From NCBI GenBank assembly GCA_031271075.1, contig JAISWN010000235.1, positions 1-8,626 on the forward strand: a stretch of 8,626 nt of DNA, in the 5' to 3' direction. A program made the translations under genes and the position numbers. The DNA is from Treponema sp. (GTDB taxonomy: Bacteria > Spirochaetota > Spirochaetia > Treponematales > Breznakiellaceae). Shown here in pieces: positions 1 through 5,391 of this stretch (the stretch's first letter is position 1; each line of letters begins with the position of its first letter). Under the pieces are notes generated by a model. The model made no database searches. It was not told the DNA's origin and saw only the letters and a program-made list of their open reading frames with translations.

Positions 1-1392
1 GCCGCCGGGCGGAGCCGGACTCCACGCCACCTTCCCCATATACTGCGGCCCGGAAAAGGACGTTACCGGTGTCCCGCCCCTCGCCGGCGCGGGAACAGTG
101 TAGGTCAACGCCAGATCCGTTACCGCCGCCGCCATGACATCGGTTGTCGCCGGGAAGACAATGGTTACCTCTCCCGTGTTCGCCACGTTGGTTACGGTTA
201 CGCCCGGCGCCCCGTGGCTAAAGGTGTTCGCCCCCACGCCGGTAAAGGTCCAGCCGGACGCCGCCACCATCGTAACATACGCCGTGTACGCGGTATTGGC
301 CGCAAAGAGGCCGCCGGGCGGAACCGGATTCCACTCCACCTTCCCCATATACTGGGGCCCGGAAAAGGACGTTACCGGTGTCCCCCCGTATACCGGCGCG
401 GGAACATTGTAGGTCAACGCCAGATCCGTTACCACCTCCGCTATGACATCGGTTGTCGCCGGGAAGACGATGGTAACAAGACCCGTGTCCGCCGTATTGC
501 TTACGATTGCTCCCGGCGCCCCGTGGCTAAAGGTGTTCTCCCCCACACCGGTAAAGGTCCAGCCGGACGCCGCCACCATCGTAACATGCGCCGTGTACGC
601 GGTATTGGCCGCGAAGATGCCGCCGCCGTGCGGCGTCCCGGTACCGGTCTCCGTCCACGCCACCGCCCCCGTATACTGCGGCCCGGCGAAACTCGTCACC
701 GGGGTCCCGCCGTATACCGGCGCGGGAACGTTGTAGGTCAGGGCCAGGTCCGTTACCGCTGCCGCCATCCCGCCCGTCGCCGGGAAGGCGATGGTTGCGA
801 TATAACTTCCGCCTGAGGGCGCGCTTACCGGGGCCGATTCCGCCCCTGAGTGGGTAAACTCCGGCGCGCTGAAGTTCCAGCCCGACATCGCCGTCAGGGT
901 CACCACCGCCGTGTAGCCGGTGGCGGCCGCGAAAAGCCCGCTGTGCGCCGTCCCGGCGCCGGTCTCCATCCACGCCACCGCTCCCATATACTGCGGCCCC
1001 ACGAAACTCGTTACCGGGGTCCCGCCCATTACCGGAGAAGGAACCTTGGAACTCAGGTCCAGATCCCTTACCGTTGCCGCCATGACGGCGGTCGTCGCCG
1101 GAAAGGCGATGGTTACCACGGTGGAGTTCGCCCCATTGGTGACGACCGCCCCCGCCGCCCCGTGGGTAAAGGAGTTCTCCCCCACCCCGGTAAAGGTCCT
1201 ACCCGCCGTCGCCAGCAACGTCACCGTCGCCGTGTACGCCGTATTGGCCTCAAAGAGGCCGCCGGGCGGCGTCCCGTCGGCGCTTTTTGCCCACGTTACC
1301 GCCCCCACATACTGGGGCCCGGCGAAACTCGTTACCGGAGTCCCGCCGTATACCGGCGCGGGAACGTTGTAGGTCAGGGCCAGGTCCGTTAC
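1..1392 (-). repeat. Tandem ~315-bp coding repeats, 4 complete plus 1 partial
   Basis: Repeat units begin (minus strand) at 1392, 1071, 756, 432 and 123, giving periods of 321, 315, 324 and 309 bp; the last is cut by the window edge. All are in frame. Units 3 and 4 share a tract (about 208-305 against 517-614) differing at only a few bases, and units 1 and 3 share an identical tract around 706-756 and 1340-1392. Unit 2 (1071-757) is the most divergent: the usual GVGENTFSHG segment is replaced by SAPEFTHSG and its loop differs. Near-identity between units points to recent duplication or gene conversion and to instability in copy number. Confidence 0.9.
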
Positions 1393-1557
1393 CGTTTCGA
1401 TGCCCGTTGCCGGCAACTCCCGCTTTATCTCCACAGCGGAAGCGCCGAGATAGGGCTCTTCGAGCATCCACAGGGGGCAGGACGCCAGCATAAGGAGTAT
1501 GAAACAGACGAAAAAAGTATTAAACCTCCCAGTGCAACCACTTCGGGAGAACAACAT
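1..1557 (-). CDS. Repeat surface lipoprotein, N-terminal part (runs off left edge)
   Basis: The frame from ATG 1557 stays open for 519 codons to the left edge, so the C-terminus is missing. Residues 1-27 form a lipoprotein signal: arginines at 5 and 11, a hydrophobic core (TFFVCFILLML), then the lipobox L-A-S-C with Cys27 (codon 1479-1477) as the expected lipidation site. After a linker come tandem repeats of 103-108 residues, starting at residue 56, each opening with VTDLALTYNVPAP or a variant and containing GGTPVTSF, GPQY, FAANTAYTA and a closing VTIxFPAT. The alternating hydrophobic and Thr/Val/Gly pattern suggests Ig-like beta domains. By family analogy this is an exported surface protein, perhaps an adhesin; no catalytic motif is visible. 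The start is uncertain: ATG 1557 has no Shine-Dalgarno sequence and lies inside a palindromic repeat, and ATG 1491 would cut the signal peptide. Stop-free frames on the opposite strand are a by-product of GC-rich repeats. Confidence 0.85.
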   Translation of the reverse strand, partial: MLFSRSGCTGRFNTFFVCFILLMLASCPLWMLEEPYLGASAVEIKRELPATGIETVTDLALTYNVPAPVYGGTPVTSFAGPQYVGAVTWAKSADGTPPGGLFEANTAYTATVTLLATAGRTFTGVGENSFTHGAAGAVVTNGANSTVVTIAFPATTAVMAATVRDLDLSSKVPSPVMGGTPVTSFVGPQYMGAVAWMETGAGTAHSGLFAAATGYTAVVTLTAMSGWNFSAPEFTHSGAESAPVSAPSGGSYIATIAFPATGGMAAAVTDLALTYNVPAPVYGGTPVTSFAGPQYTGAVAWTETGTGTPHGGGIFAANTAYTAHVTMVAASGWTFTGVGENTFSHGAPGAIVSNTADTGLVTIVFPATTDVIAEVVTDLALTYNVPAPVYGGTPVTSFSGPQYMGKVEWNPVPPGGLFAANTAYTAYVTMVAASGWTFTGVGANTFSHGAPGVTVTNVANTGEVTIVFPATTDVMAAAVTDLALTYTVPAPARGGTPVTSFSGPQYMGKVAWSPAPPGG

Positions 1558-1598
1558 ACCGCGCCGAACCGCAGGTTCGGCTTCAGGCGAGGTATGTT
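1553..1598. repeat. Nested palindromic repeat element, copy 1
   Basis: This 46-bp element has two nested inverted repeats. The outer arms are AACATACC (1553-1560) and GGTATGTT (1591-1598), extendable by one C-G pair to 1552/1599. The inner arms are GCCGAACC (1563-1570) and GGTTCGGC (1574-1581) around the loop GCA. The two stems are separated by 2 bases on one side and 9 on the other. A closely related sequence occurs at 8328-8371, so this is a dispersed repeat. Its outer arm contains the ATG at 1557 used here as the lipoprotein start, so the element may have replaced the native 5' end of that gene. It resembles REP-like or small non-autonomous elements in form; no transposase is present. Confidence 0.8.
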
Positions 1599-1612
1599 GG
1601 TTAGCGCTTAGG

Positions 1613-1756
1613 TTAAGGAAGCCGGGGGGGGGGGGGGGTAGAATTCCGTAACGGCGCACTCCGCCCGGACAGGGAAGAGGTGTACCCGCGGGAATCAGCG
1701 ACGCCGGGAATAGCTATCCCGGAAATATCCAGGGGACAAAAATCGTGTTCTTTCAT
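1613..1756 (-). CDS. Short ORF running into a C15 tract (possible leader or phase-variable N-terminus)
   Basis: ATG 1756 is preceded by a good ribosome binding site, AGGTGAGG (1771-1764), spaced 7 bases, better than that of any other start in the left half of the window. The frame encodes 47 residues (MKEHDFCPLDISGIAIPG..., then RNST, four prolines from the C tract, RLP) and stops with TAA at 1615-1613. I recognise no family. In the lipoprotein frame there is no stop between the tract and ATG 1557, so a change from 15 to 14 (or 17) C would fuse this ORF to the lipoprotein, while 15 or 16 C both terminate soon after the tract. A fusion would put the signal peptide some 80 residues inside the protein, which argues against a simple on-switch. 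It could be a leader peptide, a contingency locus, a homopolymer sequencing error, or chance. Confidence 0.35.
   Translation of the reverse strand: MKEHDFCPLDISGIAIPGVADSRGYTSSLSGRSAPLRNSTPPPPRLP
1624..1638. repeat. Homopolymer tract, 15 G (15 C on the lipoprotein strand)
   Basis: An uninterrupted run of 15 G lies 66 bp upstream of the candidate lipoprotein ATG and inside the short ORF that starts at 1756. Runs of this length slip during replication. In Treponema pallidum, poly-G tracts upstream of tpr genes are known to vary in length and modulate expression, which makes a regulatory role here plausible but not shown. Such runs are also error-prone in sequencing, so the true length needs care. 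Confidence 0.9.
1704..1722. repeat. Bulged palindrome
   Basis: CCGGG (1704-1708) with a single bulged A, then ATAGCTAT (itself a palindrome), then CCCGG (1718-1722). A second palindrome, CCCGCGGG, lies nearby at 1685-1692. Both fall inside the short ORF from 1756. They could be protein-binding sites or folded RNA in the leader of the lipoprotein mRNA; the sequence alone does not decide. Confidence 0.5.
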
Positions 1757-1840
1757 TTTGTAACCTCACCTATTTTAACGTTACAACAATATCTTAAAAA
1801 AAGCCATAAAATCGATGTATTAGCCATCTATAGTTTGAAA
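1740..1840 (-). promoter_or_regulatory. AT-rich putative promoter region for the short ORF/lipoprotein
   Basis: This is the most AT-rich stretch of the left half and contains the AGGTGAGG ribosome binding site. On the minus strand TAAAAT (1777-1772) could be a -10 box, but the matching -35 position (1800-1795, TTTTTA) is poor. No better sigma-70 pair was found. The location and composition support a promoter, but the exact boxes are a guess. Confidence 0.35.
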
Positions 1841-1846
1841 GCCCGG

Positions 1847-1865
1847 TTCCCGCCATAGGTGGGAA
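1847..1865. repeat. Hairpin in the gap downstream of the TPR gene
   Basis: TTCCCGCC (1847-1854), loop ATA, GGTGGGAA (1858-1865): an 8-bp stem with one G-T wobble. It lies between the end of the TPR gene and the AT-rich region. No U-rich run follows on either strand, so it is not a standard intrinsic terminator. It may be a transcript-end stabiliser or a binding site. Confidence 0.4.
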
Positions 1866-1929
1866 TGCGCCCAAATCCGCAAGTTTAATCGTGCCGGGAT
1901 GCTAGTGTGAACAGGCGGTCAGGTCATAG

Positions 1930-1942
1930 CCCGCAAAGCGGG
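1930..1942 (-). terminator. Weak hairpin after the TPR gene
   Basis: CCCGC (1930-1934), loop AAA, GCGGG (1938-1942), starting 19 bases past the TPR stop codon. The stem is short and no U run follows on the minus strand, so termination here is only a possibility suggested by position. Confidence 0.25.
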
Positions 1943-1961
1943 AGTTTGTGTGTATTCGTGG

Positions 1962-3434
1962 TCATTTTCCCTGGGGGGAAGCCGCAAGGTCCCTGGTTTT
2001 AACAGTCCACTCGTTGATCCGCCACTCGGGGATTCCGGGGGTGTCCAGGTTTTTTACATCGGTGTAGTACTTGTTTGCCAGGGTCTTGTTCCCCCGGATA
2101 TCGTAGTAGGCGGCAAGGTAGAAAAGCATCCGGGCTTTGAGGGTCTCGCTCTTTTCCTTGTCGATCTTCAGGGCCAGGTCGTTGTCCCCAGCGAATTCCC
2201 GGTAGAGCCGCATCATCAGGTACTCCAGGGAATTCTGGCCGGGGCTCTGGCGGGCTTTACGGAGGGCCTGATCCAGAAACTGCCGGGGGTCCGCGGGCTT
2301 GCCCGCCTTCATCCAGGATATGGACGCCAGGAGGGCGTAGCACCACTCGTTGGGGGCGTAGCGGTACGCTTCCAGAAAGGCGTCCCGGGCCTCCGCCCAC
2401 TGTTCCTTCTTCATCCGGATGATCCCCAGCCCTTCCCAGGCAAAGTAATACTCCGGCTTCAGCCGGGTAAGGGCCAGGTAGGCGGTTTCCGCCCCATCCA
2501 TGTCGCCCATCTCGTCCTTGATTCCCGCCACATACACGTAGGCAAAAAAGTTACTGTCGTCGATACTCAAGGCCCGGTTGAATTCCTCCAGGGCCTCTCC
2601 CTTGCGGTTCAGTTCCACCAGAACGGCGCCCCGATCCGCGGCGATCCAGTAATCCTTGGGGTCCAGTTTTGCCGCACTATCCAGGTCTTCCAGGGCCTGG
2701 GCGGGGTAACCGGCCCTCCGGTAGAGTTTTGCCCGTTCCGTAAAGGGAGCCGGTTCCCGGGGATGGAGGGACACCGCCCGGTTGAGTAGGGCTTCGGCCT
2801 CCCGGGGTTCCTGGTTTTGGCGGTGTATGTTGGCCCGGCCGATAAGGGCCTCCAGGTGTTCAGGTTCCAGGGCCAAAGCCCGGTCAAAGTAGGAAGCCGC
2901 CGTTTTGGGAGACCTTCCCCGGAGGGCAATGTTCCCCAGATCCACCAGGGCTTTCAGGTTGTTGGGATTCGCCTTTAACAGCCGTTCCAGGGCCGCCTTC
3001 TCGTCCCGGCTCTTTCCCCCGGCCCTGGCGATGGTGGAGAGAAGCATCAGGGCGTCGGTGTTATCCGGCTCCTCGGCCAGGATCTTTTCCGCTATGGCCC
3101 GGCCTTCGGCAACCCGCCCGGCGGAACACAGCACCGAAGCCTTAAGCATCCTGATTCCGGAATCCGCGGCATCGACGGGGTCTATCCCATCGAACAGTTC
3201 AAGGGCCTTATCGAATTGTCCCTGGGCCAGGAGTTCCGCCATTTGGGCGATGATGACCTGTGTTTCAGCCGGCAGAGGCTCCGCTACGGTGTTTAGCCCC
3301 GGGATGGCGAGGGCTGTCCAAAGCAGAATCCAGCGGAAGGGCCGGAAAAAGTCCCGGAATTCAAGTCCGGATACGAACCCGGATGAAACGAACCTGGATG
3401 AAATAGTCAAAAGCGCCTCGAAGTAAATACCCAT
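1962..3434 (-). CDS. Exported or membrane-anchored TPR-repeat protein
   Basis: This is a 490-residue protein. Residues 31-51 (RPFRW, a hydrophobic WILLWTALAIPG, then NTVA) form a signal peptide or signal anchor that would place the rest in the periplasm or at the envelope. From about residue 57 to the C-terminus it is helical with TPR motifs. Seven consecutive 34-residue units are clear at 124-157, 158-191, 192-225, 226-259, 260-293, 294-327 and 328-361, nearly all closing with the NP/EP/HP/DP/KP/AP turn. Less regular TPR-like pairs lie before (57-123) and after (362-465). TPR solenoids are protein-binding scaffolds, and nothing shows the partner. The ATG at 3434 has AGGAT (3445-3441) six bases upstream, which supports this start, although about 30 residues then precede the signal; an in-frame TTG at residue 9 is an alternative. 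It is divergent from the gene at 3551. Confidence 0.9.
   Translation of the reverse strand: MGIYFEALLTISSRFVSSGFVSGLEFRDFFRPFRWILLWTALAIPGLNTVAEPLPAETQVIIAQMAELLAQGQFDKALELFDGIDPVDAADSGIRMLKASVLCSAGRVAEGRAIAEKILAEEPDNTDALMLLSTIARAGGKSRDEKAALERLLKANPNNLKALVDLGNIALRGRSPKTAASYFDRALALEPEHLEALIGRANIHRQNQEPREAEALLNRAVSLHPREPAPFTERAKLYRRAGYPAQALEDLDSAAKLDPKDYWIAADRGAVLVELNRKGEALEEFNRALSIDDSNFFAYVYVAGIKDEMGDMDGAETAYLALTRLKPEYYFAWEGLGIIRMKKEQWAEARDAFLEAYRYAPNEWCYALLASISWMKAGKPADPRQFLDQALRKARQSPGQNSLEYLMMRLYREFAGDNDLALKIDKEKSETLKARMLFYLAAYYDIRGNKTLANKYYTDVKNLDTPGIPEWRINEWTVKTRDLAASPQGK
3366..3404. repeat. Short imperfect tandem repeat in the TPR N-terminus
   Basis: On the minus strand TTTCATCCAGGTTCG is followed by TTTCATCCGGGTTCG and a partial third unit beginning TATCCGG. 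It encodes RFVSSGFVSG in the region before the signal peptide. It is a minor 15-bp duplication and may mean that this N-terminal stretch is under weak constraint or is really upstream of the true start. Confidence 0.5.
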
Positions 3435-3550
3435 AAAATTATCCTAACCGGAACTGTTCCAAAATTTCAGACTTTAAAACACTCTTACACAAAATATAAG
3501 AACACAAAATATAAGAGAAGTTGAATCCTCTGCCGAAAATTAGTAATATC
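3435..3550. promoter_or_regulatory. Divergent promoter region
   Basis: The TPR gene leaves to the left and the anchored protein gene to the right from this AT-rich gap of about 116 bp. For the rightward gene, TATAAG boxes sit at 3495-3500 and 3510-3515 within a tandem duplication. For the leftward gene a weak pair is TTGTGT (within the duplication) and TGAAAT, spaced 17. An 11-bp inverted repeat, GGAACTGTTCC (3450-3460), lies between the leftward promoter candidate and the TPR ribosome binding site and could be an operator. Confidence 0.5.
3487..3516 (+). repeat. Perfect 15-bp tandem duplication with -10-like boxes
   Basis: ACACAAAATATAAGA occurs twice in direct succession (3487-3501 and 3502-3516) without mismatch. 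Each unit contains TATAAG, a reasonable -10 hexamer, so the duplication doubles the putative -10 of the rightward gene. If the second box is used, transcription would start about 3521-3523, giving a leader of about 30 bases before ATG 3551. Confidence 0.85.
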
Positions 3551-5368
3551 ATGTTTATGAAAAGACCCATCTTACCTCGTATTATCGGCTTATTAGGCCT
3601 TTATACTGTGGCATTTATTATCGTGGGGATGATTCAATTTGCCCGGCAGGGTGGATTTACCCGCCAGGTGGGGAATATGCAGGTAAGCGGGCGTTACAAG
3701 ACGGGAAAAGAAACGGCGGGCTTGGGGGAATTCCCCATCACCGGGAATCTGAGTGTTTTTTTCGGGGGTCTCGAATTTCGTCTTGCGGGGGACGAGAATA
3801 GGGGAGGTTTTTTAAGCGCCGGTTCGGCTCCTCAAGGCGCGGCTCTTCCCGAATACATGGTTATATCCGGCAATACGGTGATTTTCAAACTTTCCGGGGG
3901 CGGGGAACTCAACTTTACCAGCCTGGCCGGCGGGGATTACGCGGAACTGCGGATAGAGGGGAATTTCCCCCCGGACGTTGAAGGCTTCCTCCTTTCCTAC
4001 AAACCTCTTAAAACATCCCGTGTTCTGGATGGGGAGAACGGTTTGCCTGTCATCATCGCCAACGGGCAGAGTTATTCCTTCGACCGGTTCGTCTGGGAGC
4101 AGGAGCCGGGCCTGCTGTTTCTGGAGAGTGAAGGGGCCCCCGTTTCCTACCGGGAAGTTCCGGAAAAAACGGTTTTCAACCCGGAGGATTATACCCTTAG
4201 GGAGGCCCTTGGCCGGCAGTCTTACGACGACGCCCTCCGATCCTGGCGGGACAGGCAGTATTCTCTCTGGGCCCGCCTTGTCCAGGGACGAAACGATGAA
4301 GATCTGGTCGTTGCCTTTCTGGGCGAAGCTGTAGGCAGGGGGACTTACCAGAACGCGAAGACCCTGATATCTTCCGCCTTTCTCAACGGGAACCGGCGCG
4401 GTTACGGATCCTCCCTGTACCTGGGGGGGATAGGCCGTACCTATTCTGCCTTAAATACCGCCGATCGGGAACGGCTTTCCCGGCTTTCCCGGCTGATCGA
4501 CGAAGGATCCCCGGAGATTCTTGGGGAGGATCATGTCTTTGAATACCTTTCCATCCGGGCCCCCGGCCTTGTGAACAGGGCGGCGGCGCTGGTAAGGGAT
4601 ATTGATCCCGCCGCTCTAAGCCCCGAACTGGTTCCCGGCATATTTGAGGGTTTTTCGGAGGTAAAACAGCACCGTCCCCAGGGGGAGAATCCTTTTGGGG
4701 ATCTTCCGGAACAGACCTGCATCCTGATTTCCAGACAGCTTACCCGCGTATCCGGCGTCTGGAATTCCGGCCAAGGTCTGGTTCTGGTGTTCCGGGACGG
4801 GATCGCGGATACCGAATTCAACCTGCGCCTGGGGAAGGCCCTGGCGGTCTGGGCGGAAACAGCCGGCAACGCGGCCTGGGCCGCGGTTGGCCGCACCCTT
4901 ATCCTCTCGGTCCTCTCCCTGGCGGACGAGGAGGGAATCCCCGCCCGGCTCTCCCTTGACGAGTCAGCCCCGGCAGAGGAGGAGATCGGCAGACTGGATT
5001 CCGTCCGGCTCTACCGGGGCCTTCAATCCTCCGAATATTATCCCCCTCCCGAATATTATCCCCGGATAGCCGGCCTTGGGATTGACGGCATCTGGCTCTG
5101 GACAAGTTCCCCTTCCGTATCCGCCGTCCGGGAAAACCAGATATTGGATATTTCGATTAGCTTCCCTGTGGAAGAGACCCACTACCTGATGGTCTGGGGG
5201 GTACGTCCCTTTAACCGGATCCAGCTTCACGGCATGGATTGGCGATCCGATCCCCGTTACGAGAGTTACGATTCCTCAGGCTGGGTGTACTATCCCCAGG
5301 ATCAGCTTCTCGTACTGAAACTGAAACACCGTATCCAGGTGGAACAGGTCAGAATTTTCTACGACTAG
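3551..5368 (+). CDS. Membrane-anchored protein of unknown function
   Basis: From ATG 3551 it is 605 residues. The N-terminus is MFMKRPILPR followed by one hydrophobic segment (IIGLLGLYTVAFIIVGMIQF, residues 11-30), which fits an uncleaved anchor with the remainder outside the cytoplasm. The rest is soluble: a beta-rich region to about residue 190 (GRYKTGKETAGLGEF, LSVFFGGLEFRLAG), a mostly helical middle, and a beta-rich C-terminus ending VEQVRIFYD. A YY motif occurs twice (EYYPPPEYYPR), encoded by a near-repeat at 5031-5064. I recognise no catalytic motif or named domain; the overall look recalls conserved hypothetical proteins of treponemes, which is only an impression. The start is uncertain: none of TTG 3521, ATG 3551 or ATG 3557 has a clear ribosome binding site. 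It stops 14 bases short of the convergent polymerase gene. Confidence 0.85.
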   Translation: MFMKRPILPRIIGLLGLYTVAFIIVGMIQFARQGGFTRQVGNMQVSGRYKTGKETAGLGEFPITGNLSVFFGGLEFRLAGDENRGGFLSAGSAPQGAALPEYMVISGNTVIFKLSGGGELNFTSLAGGDYAELRIEGNFPPDVEGFLLSYKPLKTSRVLDGENGLPVIIANGQSYSFDRFVWEQEPGLLFLESEGAPVSYREVPEKTVFNPEDYTLREALGRQSYDDALRSWRDRQYSLWARLVQGRNDEDLVVAFLGEAVGRGTYQNAKTLISSAFLNGNRRGYGSSLYLGGIGRTYSALNTADRERLSRLSRLIDEGSPEILGEDHVFEYLSIRAPGLVNRAAALVRDIDPAALSPELVPGIFEGFSEVKQHRPQGENPFGDLPEQTCILISRQLTRVSGVWNSGQGLVLVFRDGIADTEFNLRLGKALAVWAETAGNAAWAAVGRTLILSVLSLADEEGIPARLSLDESAPAEEEIGRLDSVRLYRGLQSSEYYPPPEYYPRIAGLGIDGIWLWTSSPSVSAVRENQILDISISFPVEETHYLMVWGVRPFNRIQLHGMDWRSDPRYESYDSSGWVYYPQDQLLVLKLKHRIQVEQVRIFYD

Positions 5369-5377
5369 CCGGCTGCG

Positions 5378-5391
5378 GGTTTTTAAAAACC
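5378..5391. terminator. Palindrome between convergent genes
   Basis: GGTTTTTAAAAACC is a perfect 14-bp palindrome in the gap between the two convergent genes, and it contains the TAA stop of the polymerase gene (5385-5383). Its position suits a shared bidirectional terminator, but the stem is A/T-rich with no proper loop, so this is a weak call. Confidence 0.35.

Noticed and set aside
1..1392. CRISPR array
   Set aside because: The repeats are over 300 bp, adjacent and in frame within one protein gene, with no spacer structure.
527..1471. Minus-strand frames starting at 973 and 1471
   Set aside because: They are in another frame of the same repeats and encode Gly/Arg-rich sequence typical of shadow translation of GC-rich DNA.
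134..1611. Several long plus-strand open frames (for example 214-816, 443-736, 850-1611) over the repeat region
   Set aside because: They are antisense to the lipoprotein repeats. Their own repetition mirrors the coding repeat, they lack ribosome binding sites, and only the minus-strand frame has a signal peptide and unbroken domain structure.
1558..1961. tRNA or other structured RNA gene in the gap
   Set aside because: The hairpins present do not form a cloverleaf and no conserved tRNA elements or terminal CCA were seen.
1950..2789. Plus-strand open frame of 279 codons
   Set aside because: It is antisense to the TPR protein, which has clear 34-residue periodicity and a supported start.
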